A DNA stretch of 64,000 bases from Trichoplax adhaerens (GCF_000150275.1 NW_002060946.1:5059035-5123034), one strand, 5' to 3'. Shown: positions 49,801 through 62,447, counted from the first letter of the stretch. Numbers and translations: made by a program. The notes: a model not told the origin generated them from the letters alone.

Positions 49801-52800
49801 TGTAGATAATGAATATTTTGGATGTTAATTGATAAGTCTTATTGAAGTGGGGAATAAATTCCATGTTATTTTATTTCCAAACTCAAGAGTTAGGGCTGAA
49901 AATAGATACAGGTTCTAGTCCTACTGAGATTATTTTCTAATGAAGAATTATTAGTTCGTCTCTTTATCTTAAATGTTTACCGATGAAGAATTTCAATTAA
50001 TATCACAGAAAAAAAAGTGGTTAAAGTATGCTGCGGTTTGCATCGCCATAGAATGAATTAATTCTTATATAGATTATTTTTTACTTCATTTATTCTTGCT
50101 TAGGTCATCTTGATTATTTGCTAGTTCATTACTACCCCGTGCATAACGTGAAATATGTTTTCAGAGCACGATATTGACTATCCGGTTAGAAATTAGATCA
50201 CGCTTAGGTTTTTAATATTCTCTTTAATCATCGCAATTCAGGCCGCTTTCGACTGTATATGTAGAACTATATAATCTGTACTACTAAGATCCTGATGTCG
50301 TTTGCACTAATAAGAATTAAATTTTCCATGAATTTAATATTCTTTTCTAATAGTCATGCTTGTTTACATCATTAATCGCCTTGAATATGTTACTGGTATG
50401 CATAGAAAATGAACTATCATATTCAAGGAACGCAGTTGCTTATTCTAATAAGAAATTGATAATTTCCTCAAGTTAATGTTGTCTACTCTGTCACCATTCT
50501 TGTTTATATTTTTATTTTAAAAATTTTTATCTGTAGAGGCAAAACTTGGTACTGGTTAATATGCTCCTCTCGCTGATTTTTGAGCACTTTTGCTAAGAAA
50601 CTACTGTTGCTTACTGGAATTAGTATAAAAATCTTAAATAGATCATATATTCAACCAGAAATTGGTAATTAAATTCTTTTACTATACTAATGCCATTAAT
50701 AGACGGATTGATAGCAATTTTTAATTTTTCTATATTTAAAGCCAAGCACCTTTCGTACATTACAATTATTGAATCAAGATAGCGGCATGATTATTCGAGC
50801 GATAAAGATTAATAGAAGTGAATGAGATTGCTAAGAACCTTGCTATCAGTAGAATATCTTTAATAATTATAATTTGAAGCTTGTTTATAGTGTATCAAGG
50901 CGTATAAATATAACAAATACATCTGAAATTGCATTAGAATACTTTAAACAGTACATCATAATCTATCAGTCAAAGGTTGATTTATAACATCATTACATGC
51001 GTTTCATTGAATGGTTCAAAGGCCGATAAAATTACTTCGCTTAGCTTCCGCTATAACAATCATATTTTATTCACGACAGTAAGTTATTTCATTTACGAAA
51101 TATATTATTTACTGTATTATATTAGCAGAGTAGCAAAGATGATGTTTTGATAGTGATACGATTATAATAAGCATACAAATTAAATGATATTCCATAAATT
51201 GAATATTGATCTTAAGCAAAAATTGGAATACTTTAGAACGATCAGTTAAAAGGATTAATCAAATTTAAAGGCGATAGAAGTAAAATTTAATATAGTTTAA
51301 AAGAAAGATAACCTAAAAAATACTCTTAGCTAATTATTGATAAATAAATAAAAATAAATGCTTTGTATGTGTTAATATCAGTTGGAAAAGGAATAGCGTT
51401 TAAAATAAACTTGACTTTAACACCTTGCGCAATAGATCAATGTTCATTATTCGACAACAATTAGGCTGTAGTATAAATATCTTTAGATTATTACACTGAA
51501 ATAAGATTGTTATATTTAATAGCTAATATGCACAGTATATTCCCAAAATGAAAATATATTTGTCTACTTTAATTTCATTAAATATTAATAATATGCAGGA
51601 CTTGCCGATTGTTTCTGCTTTGTATTTTTGTCATACTTATAACATTTTTTTGGAAATGTAAAATATTTCTATCTTTGCTAACCATTCTATTATTAAAGAC
51701 TGGTGTTTACTAGTTAAATGATCATTATTTATCTGTGATTCGAGTAAATTTCACTAATATTTGATAAATGCCAAATGTCTCAATAACGGTATCGCATAAA
51801 TACAAAAATGTGCTCAATAAATACTACCACGCCTGATTTAAAAACCTTTTCTGATATAAATCGTATAGCATATGACAATGCTTGATGTTTTCAATAATTG
51901 CCTAGACAATAACATGATGATTACTTGTCTATTTATAACTATAATTGATATTTACTCTTTATTTTGGTCTTCTAATATTCTAGCTGTATGATACGTATTG
52001 TGATCTATATAATTCATTTTATTTTATTCTATATTATTTTAATATATTTAAGAAACGGGCAGATTTCGCTAACGATCATTTTTCTTGTTTGCATTAACCT
52101 AAATAAAAAGGTTTAGGGATTCAAAATATCCAATTTCTGACCTACGCATGAATGTTCAACTATCTTTGTATCCTCTTTAATTACAACGGTAATTAACGTA
52201 GGTATCCAAGATAAATTTCCTTGAGGTCAGAAATAAGTCTTATTACATTTGATCATAGCTGAACGATCAATTTCCATTTTATTGCATATTCTAGTGTTTT
52301 ATGCATGATAGAACTAATTGCATAAATAAATGATTTATATCGATGAACTGCTTTATTCTATAAACAGAATTGAAAGTGATAAATTATTAACAATACGGAA
52401 GCGAATAGATTATTCTCGAAATGTCACAGTCTAGTAGAATATTTGAACTTTACACTCGTAATTCTTGCCTTGATAAAGCATGATGGAACAAAAATTTGTT
52501 TGTTACAGGCTTAAAACAGAAGAAGTTGCTTACAAAGGATAAATTCGTAGTAGACCTTATAAATTTCATAACTTTGGATTTGATAGAAGCTTATGTAAGT
52601 CTAATAGAGGATGTTATAGGTTTTAATTCCTGTCTCGAGAGATCAAGTAAGAGAGAACGATGCTAATATACAGTATGTCAGATAGCGCAGGCCTAGATCT
52701 ACGCGAATAGATTAATATGAGGTACCATGGATCAGTCAATAGCCTGAGAAAATTAGAAATATTAGCAGGCGGTTCTATAAACTGCAGAATTATATTTGAC

Positions 52801-53149
52801 TGACATCTTGAAGCTATCAATTTTAATTTTGCATTAAATACAAATTATTGATTTTATGACCTTGTAAAGGCTGATAAAGCTACAAATATGCAATCTTGTA
52901 CTGTACAAGTAAATATTATTAATATACTGTAAAATACAGTATGATCTCATAATAAGGTAATTGCTAAACTTTGTGAATTATCACGTTGATTTTACGCAAT
53001 ACTATGGATGATACATTTTACTGGCATTATTCAGTCAAAAATGTGATACTTATTTTAAAGAAATTTCTGAAAATATAGTAATAGCAGCGAGCATTAAAGT
53101 ATCGCTTGGAATATGACACTGTAGGTGCCAGCCAATACATTTAAAGAAT
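46801..53149. other. Gene-free stretch without clear arrays
   Basis: About 6.3 kb of AT-rich sequence. Short open frames (for example 48268-48537 plus, 48999-49202 minus, 49667-49864 minus) show no family features or linked exons. Compared with 20-46 kb, tandem arrays are inconspicuous here. Confidence 0.4.
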
Positions 53150-53550
53150 ACTTTGCTTTATGCTAAATGGTACCTGATATGAGATGTTATTTTGCATAAG
53201 TACCGAAATGTATTATATTCTTATAATCGTTGCAAATAATTTTGAGAAATTCTATCCGATACATAAATATGATGCTAGGTAATTACTGCATATACGAAGC
53301 TAGCAAATTAGTATTGCATCGCATATGCATTGTACCTGACGTGAGATGCTATTTTGTATAAGTAATATACTTTAGTTTAATAATCGTAGTAAATAATTTT
53401 GAGGTAGTCTATCCTGCATATACGTATAATGCTAAGTAGTTGCAGCATACACGAAGCTAGCAGATTATTACTGTACCGTACATGGCACCTGATATGAGAT
53501 GCTGTTTTGCAGAAGTACCGAACGTGCATAGTACCTGATATGAGCTACGA
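53150..53550. repeat. Tandem array, about 155-base unit, three copies plus a fragment
   Basis: ACCTGATATGAGATG or variants lie at 53172, 53334, 53487 and 53533. Each full unit continues with TATTTTGCATAAGTACCGAA, GTAAATAATTTTGAG, CTATCCTGCATA and ACGAAGCTAGCA. It ends about 600 bases beyond the transporter stop codon. Confidence 0.82.
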
Positions 53551-53998
53551 CAATGGTTCTCTGATAGGGTTATGCGGTAAATTTTATCAAGCTTTAATCA
53601 GTAAACCAGAATAAATCAGCTGCTATTCTGCGCATTACAGTACACCAGGTACCAGCTAATTTATTGAATAGAAATAATTAAACTTCAAACCGTTACAAAG
53701 TTTAAATACCTATTTATAGGTTAAAAGTTTATTCAGTAATGTGGATATGAAGCTTGGAAAAAGCAGCTACGCCAGCTAAAATCAGGCATTGTTATTCTAA
53801 GTTGCGTCAAAATAACTGTTTTTTTCTTATTGTAGTTATCTAATCTGAAACGGCCAATTAATGTAAGGATCAAAAATGTAAAATTAATTCCTTAATGTTA
53901 TATAAGATCTCTCTTATTCTATGCAAGTCTATGATGTACAAGTGCATATCACGGAATAGAAGTAAATTAGTTTTAAACATCTTATAACTCACAAAAAT

Positions 53999-54004
53999 TT
54001 TATT
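53999..54004 (-). promoter_or_regulatory. Likely poly(A) signal of the SLC6 transporter gene
   Basis: AATAAA on the minus strand, 143 bases after the TAA stop at 54147-54149. Chosen by motif and position only. Confidence 0.5.
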
Positions 54005-54146
54005 ATGAAAGAATCTTTAACCTCTAATAGCTTAGGACTTAATATATCATTCGGGCTAAAGAATAGTATAGGCATATCAATATAGTCATTTTAAGCTTTT
54101 GAGGTATAATTTCTTGGCACAGCCAGAAAAATATTTCAGCTTTCAA

Positions 54147-57100
54147 TTAGATAGCCATTGACAATCTTTGAACATCTGAGTAATCATTAGTGGTAGTTTC
54201 AATGCTTTGCGGGTATATTCGTCTGAATATAGGTGTACATAGAGCCCATAAAGGAACTGCAATAGCACTGATGACCATTATTATGATTGTAACTATGACC
54301 ATCCAAGAAGGATAAGGCACTGCACTAGTTCTGATCTGTAGCATTATCGGAAAATAAGGTTCAAATTATAGGTTACATATAAGAATTAAACGTATGAGAT
54401 GGAGCTAAATTCATTCATGGTAAGAATATCGAGATAAATTTTAATACATTATATACAATCTAATTTCCATTTTGAATTTCTTACCGGCTTGCCAACCCAA
54501 GCATGATACTGGAATCTCGTATCAATGCCATAAGTTACAATTATGACCACTGATGTTAAAATTAAGATACACACACCAGCTAAAATAAGGCCAACAATTC
54601 TAAATGGTAAACGACCATCGTTGCTAGGCATAATTGTTCTTTCGGGATTGGCTCTTTTAAAGCAAAATTATTGTAGATAGATCGATAAGAGTAGTTAAGT
54701 GATTAAACGAGCAATAAAAACAAGTATAATAAATTAGCGATGACATCTGGAAAAGATTTAGTAACAGGAAAGGCATAAATTATATGTGTAACATTTATAT
54801 TTAATAGTGTAATAAATATCTTCTCTTGAGCTTAACTATGCTTGCACGAGTATAAAAATAGAAGTATATCGATGATACCATTACTATAATGTATTCAATG
54901 GAATGCTTACTTAATTTCCGCTAGAATGCTAGTAGCTTAAAATAATTGTTATGATTATGCTAACCTGTGATACGAATCGTGGAAGGCAACAACGATACAT
55001 TCGCTCATTGCAATCACCAGCAATGCCAAAGCTATAAAATGATTATCTGCAATTTCTAAATAATATCCACCAGATCTTTGGACAACGATTAAGCCAATTG
55101 CAAAGAATAAGCTACAAAGTAAAGCTATAGAAGGTAATAGGATAAAGATTTTTATTAAAATAAATTAATCTTTTTAAAAATAACTGATTTTATATAATGC
55201 CATGCTTTACGACTAAAGAAATTGATAAATTTACAAATTGTTGATTAAGTAACGAAGGCAGTAAATTGCTGAGTAAGAGAAAAGTAATACAATTTTACGT
55301 CATTCTAATTTATAAAATTTCAATCTCATTTATTATTCACCATAGTGTAAAGATTACAGATTATAGTATGAAAGAACAGCAAAAAATATCGAATTATTCA
55401 TCGGGAGTCTTAATTTGCACCATAGCCAAAGATCAACTCTGAAGTCTTATTAAATTATTCAATGGAATAAATACGGTAATAATGTAAAAAATACTACGAA
55501 GATACATTCTCTTAAAAGGTTTCCTATCGATTCTGCAATTCTATCCGTAAATTTAAAATTGCTATAGTGCTAAATATCAGTGGTAGGTCATAAATGTATT
55601 TACTCAATGCAATGAAATATCAAATTATTTATCGATTGCCTTAATTTGCACCTTGGCTCAGATCTAAAAGCCTTAGTGGACTGCTCAATAGTAATAATGT
55701 AAAACTATTCCGAACCTACATCTTCCGAAAAGGCTTTCTATCGATTTTGCAATTATATCTATCTAAAAATTTTGTAATTGCTATAGTGCAAGTCTGTAAA
55801 CCTTATTAGATTCTTCAATAGAATAAATAGTAATAGTGCAAAAGTACTACGAAGATACAGCTTTTGAGAAACTTCCTACCAATTTTCCAATTCTATCTAG
55901 AAATTTTTTGATAGCTGTCGTATTGCATAACAGGGACAGGTAATAACTGCATATGCTTAATGAAGCGACGTGAGGTATCGTTACTTAGCATAGCACTAAC
56001 ACGAAACGGATAAAGTAAATCACCATACCTAGCACAATTTGTCTCGGCCACCTACTAAAGAAGCGAGTATCGCGAATAGACGTGGAGACCACTTCTATAA
56101 TTCCAAATAAACTATCGATCCCCATCGTAAACAACATGAAGAAGAAGAGAGCAGACCAAACTTGGGCACCATGGAATTGTTGTAAAACTGTTGAAAATGC
56201 AATAAAGGCTAAGCCAGGACCTTGTCCAAACTAAAATTATCATAAAAATCGTTCAATAGCATTGGATAAGTATCAGTGGGTAATAATCCAAATCAAAATG
56301 TAATAAACATAAGATCATCAGATTTTCATTGAATGCAAATCTCCTTAATAAATAATATTTATGGAAGAACGCAAGATATACTAACTCAGAAAATCACTAT
56401 ACATTTGAGTTACGTAACCTTGCATCATTGTAGGTATTTTTTTACTTTATTTTAAGATATTTTATGAAGCTTTCTTTACTAGCATTAAAGTTTTCTGTTT
56501 CTGCTAGATCACAAGATCTTCATAATTGTATTCTATTAAATCACTTGAATTTAAAAACTAAAAATCACCTAGGGACTATAAATATTGAGCTCGAAAATGT
56601 TATTATGCTTATAGGGTTAGCTATTGATCAAAATTTTCATATCAATTACGTGCTACATTATCGAAGGTAATTTAGCTTTCATTGCAACACACATTGATCG
56701 ACAGAATAATAGATAGTAAGTTACGTATGGTTAATCATTTGCCGCAAGAAAAATATTGCTATTCAATTTAGCCTATTTCATGGCAATATACGAACATACA
56801 TTAAGCCGATAAATAAAAATAAATTTCCTAAGGTATATGAATATAATAAAGAATTTCATGTATTCAAGATATAGATTATGATATAATTGGAAATAAAAGC
56901 TTATTGCCTTGTGACATTGGCAGATGAAAGTAGCTTATTTATTTACACTGAAAGACTGGCAGTATCTTGGGGGTTGCAGGTATTTTATTTTCACTTACGC
57001 TAAGTAGGATTTTTCTCATGCTACAAGATCCATATTCTGTGCCGTTAAACGTTGCAGGATTGACCGAAGCCGTTTTCAAACACTGATTAAAGATCTGGGT

Positions 57101-60100
57101 TGCCGAAGACCCGAGAATACTAAAGACTACTGTAGCGGCTAGTAGAGATGTTAGAGCATTAATAAGGACCACACTAACTGCATATCTAGCAGTTTTCATT
57201 TGCGGCGGGTTATAACTGCCTAAGGCGATATAAGCACCGAAACCGCCCCCTAGTGAGTAGAAAATTTGCGCCGCTGCGTCTTTCCAAACGTAAGGATTAC
57301 GGAGAGCAGTTATCTAAAAATGGCGTCAAATAGGATTCATTTTTAGGCAAGCTTTTCTTAATTTATGGAATACACGCTACAGAAAGAGCTATCAAAATTT
57401 CTATAATGACTCACATTAGGCCTAATAAGTTCTGCTAAGCCATTCTCATGGCCAGGCAACGTCATACCACGGACCAAGAAAGCAATTAAAAAGACATACG
57501 GAAGTGTTGCAGTAACATACACTACCTATCGAAAATTAAAGACAAATCATGAGACAACAAGAAGCGCATGAAAAAGGTGCAGTACAAAAATGAATCATTT
57601 GAAATTCTCATTTTCGTTAACTAAATTAAAATCCTAAATTTCTATATATTTGTATCTACGCTATAACTTGCAAATAATATGCATTAGTGCTTATGCTCAT
57701 TTTTCAGTCGTAACATTGGTGAACCTTGATTTGATCACGTTTACAGAAATAAAGATTAAAAAACATGATCCTATTGGTAGCTAGGGACTTCTAAGAGTAA
57801 TTCCTCGCAGAAGCCTCTATGACTTACGCTATCCTACTTTACTGAATTATATAACGAAGAAGAATATCGCAATCAAGAACGAAGAAAAGGATAAAACTAC
57901 GTTTGTTTTAGAAGGATTAATAGCACTTTTATATCAGCCCTCTATGCTCTCTATCTACGCTATAATTTGCAGATAAGTACATTCCAGTTGTAACATTTAC
58001 AAACCTTGACTTGATCTTATTTACAGAAATATAAAATATGGGGCATTATCGTAGCGCTTTTTTGCTGTCCAAAAATAGTTTGAAAAATGACAGTTAACGT
58101 GATTTTATTCTGTGAATTGATACTAGACCATTATTTGTCACTAGTATTCTTTTTGATAGCTTACACTATCCTACTTTTATTGATATATTTGACGAAGCAG
58201 GACATTGCAGTCAACAACCGAAAGAATAAAAGTCTCTATACTTTAGAACGATTAATAACATTTACGTCTGCTCTCCAGCTATATAGCAAACTAAATAACT
58301 TAAGTAAATCCAATAAAATATATTGCCGTGATAAATTTATCACTATCGAACGTTTGCAATATTGCTACTTCTCCATCTTATCCTACGGTAAACGTTCTCA
58401 AAAGGTAAGTATAATCATAATAAATTCTCATTTTTAGCACATGCTATCGTCCTAGCGATAGATCCATACATCTACAGTTTTTATTAATTCATCTAGGTGA
58501 TTACTAAATTATGAATAATTTTAGCAGCCATAGTTGATGAACTAAGCTATAGACTTCTGAATGCATCATAAGGTAGTGAATAATCAAAGTTTGAACATTC
58601 ATTTCAATTTCTTCCTTTACATTTTTTTCAATCTAGCCATTTTTCGTATCATTTATTTCTCGTCGTTAAAGATTATTAAATAAGCACATTAATTTAGATT
58701 ACCTTAATAAGTTTACGTTCGTATTCATAACGTTACCATTGCAAAAAGCATAAATCCGTACTATTAAATAACGGTCACTAAGTTGCTTTCGTGAAATGTC
58801 CTTAAGATATTACAGTAGCTGTTTTATGTCCTTCAACTAACTTAGAAAACCTACTGAGAGAAGACTGACTTCTCCTATAAAATAATACGACTGCTAATCA
58901 GCGTAAAACTAGCTTGCTTAATTAGCACTTTTGTTGATTGGACATACAGATATAAATAATCATAAATAACCACAACAAGTGCCTCTTTGTTGTCTACCGA
59001 AACTTCTAAACAGCAATTCCAACGAACTATAATTTATTAGCGTGTAACTTAGATATAAATTAGGAACATGGTTTCGTAATAATAAAATAGAAATATTTCC
59101 AAAGTAGTAAATTTATTCCTAGTTCTAATTGACGTCTGATAGCAATACTAAGATGTGGTATGTATAGTTTAATAAATGTTGAGGCATGAGATGGATCAAG
59201 GAATCGAGTTGCAGCTGCGTTGGAGCCGAAAAACTATATTTAATTTAAGAATAAAGTTATTCCTAATTATAGTTGGCGTTTAATATGAATACTAAGGCGA
59301 ACTATTTATAACTATGGACTACTAGCACAAAAATCTAGGTTCTCTTCTATTAGTCGATGTCATAATTTAAAATTTTTAATATACGAGATAGATCAAGAAA
59401 TCGAATTGAAGCAATGTCGGAACAGAAAACTATTTTAAAGTTGAAAATAAATTATTCCTAGTTATAGCTGTCGTCAGATATGAATACTAAGATGTACTAC
59501 GATAGCCATGGACTACTAGAAGAAAACCTAGGTTCTCTTCTAGCGGTTGATGGTATAGCTTAATAAATTTTAATGTATGAGATGGATCAAGAAATCGAAC
59601 TGAAGCTGTGTTGGAACAGGAAAACTATTTCAACTTGAAAATAAATTATTCCTAGCTGTATTTGGAATACTAAGGCGTAGTAAAAGTATAGCTTAAGAAA
59701 ATATTAATGGCTGAGAAGGGTCAAGAAATTGAATTGACACAGTGTTGGAACAGAAAAATGAATTTAAACTTGAAAAAAGTTTCTTCCTAATTATTGATAG
59801 CATTTGGTAGCAATATTAAAGTGTGTTACGCAGTTACAATGCGTAAGCTCGTTGTAATTATTGAGTAATATTAAATATCGTTTTTGTGAATTGACGTTTT
59901 ATTAATTATCGTTTCTTCATATAATTTATTTAGTCTTTGATTAATATGAAAATGCACTGAAGACCACTTTTTAGTTAGTTAGTTAGTTAGTCGCTTAGGT
60001 AGTCAACTAGTTTGTCAATTGCTATTGAATTATCAAGACATCTTCAGTAATAAATAGTAGTAATTCTCTGACTACCTCGTCTACACTATCAGCGACGCTA

Positions 60101-62447
60101 TAACTATACTATAGTATTTGGTCGTTGGAACTGATCTATTTGGTGATGTCGCTAATCACGTCTCTTGAAGTCAGCAAGAGATGTTTTTCATTAGCGTTGG
60201 CGAATGTAGACTTTGTCACTGGTGGTGGTGGTGGGATATACGTATAGCTTAATAAATATTAATGCGCAAGATGGATCAAGGAATCGAGTTGTAGCTGTGT
60301 TTGAGCAGAAAATTTATTTCTAGTTATAATTGGCGTCTAATAGCAATAATAAGGTATGCTACGTATAACTATGGACCTCTAGAAGAAAACTTAAATTCTC
60401 TTCCAGTGGTCCATGGTATAGCTAAGTAAATATTAATATGCAAGATGGATCAAGAAATCAAAATGAAGCTGTATTGCAACTGGAAAACTATTTTTAACTT
60501 GGAATAATTTATTTATTAAGGCGTGGTACGTATAGCTTAAGAAATATTAATGTACGAGGAGGATCAAAAAATTGAATTGAAGCGGTGTTGGAAATGGAAA
60601 ACTGTTTTCAACTTAAAAATAAATGATTCCTAGTTATCGACTGCGTCTGGTAGCAATACTGAGGTGTGCTACGTATAGCTTAAAAATATTTAATAATGCG
60701 TGAGATAGATCAAGAAACCGAAATGAAGCTATGTTGGAACAGGAAAACTAATTTAAACTTAGAAACAATCAAATAGACTTGTAGATTAGTGTATAGTTAA
60801 GAATTTTACCTTGCCACTTGATTTGATCCCTTGCATCAAACAGAAATAAAGGATTATCCATCCCGCAGCTAAACAAATTATGGCTTTCCAGTAAATACCG
60901 CCGCCATCATTGATAGAATGGGTTGCATCGAGCGTTTCCTTATAAAAATAATACACCGCTGGTTGAGCTATACTGCATTCAGGATCAACCTTAGCATGAG
61001 TAAAATTGGATTCATTACGAATAATTGGACATTGGCTCCAAGGCAATGGAGATCGGAAGGAATTGGAAAAGTAAAATATACTATAGCCCAAGACAGCAGC
61101 ATAGTAAGAAGCTCCAATGCAACAACAAATACATGAAGCGATTCCGATACCACGAGCATAAGGAGAAATGGCCCCCCAAGCTAATAATGGGCCCTTTTGA
61201 AATTTTTGGCCAACCAATAATTCAATATAAGTTAGAGGAAAGCCGATGATAAGTGTCATGACAGCATAAGGAATTAAGAAAGTTCCTATAAAGCGATCAA
61301 AAAATTTCCTTGAATCAACAAGTGTGTATTGCCATACTGTATAGCATGAAATCGCATTAGCTGGAATATTGCCGATCGATTTAATTTATGGAAAACAAGA
61401 AAATCAATTTCGATTTTTCTATAACAACTGCTATGACTACTTTAATCTAAATGGATTAATTTATCGTTGGCCAAGCAAAAAGCAATCTATAGATTAGGCG
61501 CTGTATGATTTTATCCAAGATTAATAACTCCAAGTGGGTCTACTTCACTTTAGTAATAGGCGTTTCCAGTCCTGCTTTCCTTCTAATGTAAGTGCAAGCA
61601 CATTTATTCGACATAGCAAGCATGTATAAAGCTCTAACGCCAATACTAATGCTTATGAATTCAAAATCATATACTGTAGAAAAATGGCATTAAAGTTCTT
61701 AGCTTGAAAATAATAACTGATATTTTCTTGAAATTATGTGCAAGATATCGATAAAGGTATTAAGAAAGTTCTGATGACTAATGAACAAGCCAAAAATGAG
61801 AGGATAAAATGGATTGCCATCATTATAGCACAAAACTAACATCTCTCAATATGCAATTGATAAATAGTTGGATAAAAGTGCTGCTACATTTTAGCTTGAT
61901 ATTGAAAGAAAACGATAGGATGATGTCATATAGGATTTTGGGGAATGAAAAAGTTATTAAAAGTGACAACATTATCAACCAAAGTACACTCATGGCTGAA
62001 TAGAGATATAGTACTATTTATTGAAGATATGATTCTTCTGTGACTAAAATTGAATAAAATAGGGTATAATTGGTATAGAGACTGATGATAGGTTTCCGTT
62101 TAACGTAGAGAAAAGTATTCGTCTAAAATTGGACGAGAATCGGCAAAATGTAACCGCCAATACGTCGTGTCTATATTGAGAATTATTTAATGGTAGCTAT
62201 GATTCATTTGTAAGACTACCGGTAAAATAGGTATCGCTAACTATCTTATTGCATGCACACAAACAGATAAAAGTTCAATTTAGAAACAGAAGTGATCTAG
62301 TCATCGACTGTAATTACCTCCGCCATTTTTTTGACACATATAAGGAAATCGCCAGAAATTAGCAACACCAACAGCAAAACCAATTAATGACAAGAAAGCT
62401 TGGACTTTATTATCCCATTTCTCTCGTTTTTGATCTTCCTGTTTCAT
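54147..62447 (-). CDS. SLC6 family Na+-coupled transporter, SLC6A15-20 (SIT1/B0AT) type, eight exons
   Basis: Exons 5' to 3': 62318-62447, 60810-61285, 57415-57525, 56999-57313, 56029-56230, 54965-55124, 54485-54653, 54147-54335. All junctions are GT-AG and in phase, giving 583 residues. TM1 carries [22 protein letters not shown]2 has [13 protein letters not shown] and two N-glycosylation sites (NES, NFT). TM4-5 has [13 protein letters not shown] and [11 protein letters not shown]6 has [20 protein letters not shown] and SYN. TM8 has GPGLAFIAF and GIDSLFG. TM10 has [11 protein letters not shown]11-12 has YHAWVGKP and [20 protein letters not shown] and QRSG.Y place it in the neutral/imino-acid branch, whose members import amino acids with sodium at the plasma membrane. 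The start leaves about 16 residues before TM1, as in short-tailed members. An upstream exon is possible because AG lies just before it. EL4 is unusually short, about 35 residues. Introns 2, 4 and 5 are large, and introns 2 and 5 contain tandem arrays. The exact substrate is unknown. Confidence 0.93.
55380..55910. repeat. Tandem array in transporter intron 5, unit about 217-230, about three copies
   Basis: TTAATTTGCACC recurs at about 55411 and 55641. TACTACGAAGATACA (about 55490 and 55846), with a variant near 55707, marks the other part. TTCCTATCGATT, GCAATTCTATC and GCTATAGTGC are shared. The third copy is shorter, about 140. The array lies wholly inside the intron 55125-56028. Confidence 0.72.
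57640..58440. repeat. Long two-copy repeat in transporter intron 2, about 300-340-base spacing
   Basis: TATCTACGCTATAACTTGCA (about 57652) and TATCTACGCTATAATTTGCA (about 57951) are followed by ACCTTGATTTGATC and TTTACAGAAATA. CTTACGCTATCCTACTTTA (about 57823) and CTTACACTATCCTACTTTTA (about 58161) mark the next parts. A 116-codon open frame (58087-58437, plus) lies in the second copy and is interrupted in the first, so it is not coding. Confidence 0.7.
58441..59089. other. Intron 2 sequence of the transporter gene, nothing recognised
   Basis: AT-rich intronic sequence between two arrays. No conserved element visible. Confidence 0.5.
59090..59860. repeat. Tandem array in transporter intron 2, first half, unit about 195
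   Basis: GGATCAAGAAATCGAATTGA and variants recur near 59193, 59390, 59584 and 59717 (steps about 197, 194 and 133). Shared words are GTGTTGGAACAGGAAAACTA, AAATAAATTATTCCTAGTTA, ACTATGGACTACTAGAAGAA and GGTTCTCTTCTAG. The last copy is shortened. Confidence 0.85.
59861..60235. repeat. Interruption between array halves with two microsatellites
   Basis: Sequence unrelated to the surrounding repeat unit. It contains five TTAG units (59971-59990) and a GGT run (60221-60235). It separates two blocks of the same tandem family, so it may be an insertion, or a decayed centre of the array. Confidence 0.6.
60236..60775. repeat. Tandem array in transporter intron 2, second half, next to exon 2
   Basis: The same unit as at 59090-59860 returns with starts near 60273, 60447, 60561 and 60708 (steps about 174, 114 and 147). 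Copies vary in length because the GGACTACTAGAAG segment is present or absent. The final copy stops about 35 bases before the exon 2 splice donor at 60804-60809. Confidence 0.85.

Noticed and set aside
7224-54146. Centromeric satellite as the explanation of the desert
   Set aside because: No single unit dominates and arrays are short with different consensus sequences. A pericentromeric location stays possible but cannot be judged from sequence alone.
7224-54146. tRNA genes or intact transposable elements
   Set aside because: I found no convincing tRNA T-loop and acceptor combination, reverse transcriptase or transposase motif, or terminal repeat pair. A covariance-model and repeat-library search would be more sensitive than reading by eye.
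58087-58437. 116-codon plus-strand open frame inside transporter intron 2
   Set aside because: It lies in the second copy of an intronic tandem repeat. The equivalent frame in the first copy is interrupted, so openness is fortuitous.
60918-61249. Two plus-strand and one minus-strand open frames overlapping transporter exon 2
   Set aside because: They are antisense or alternate-frame shadows of the exon whose SLC6 motifs are unmistakable.
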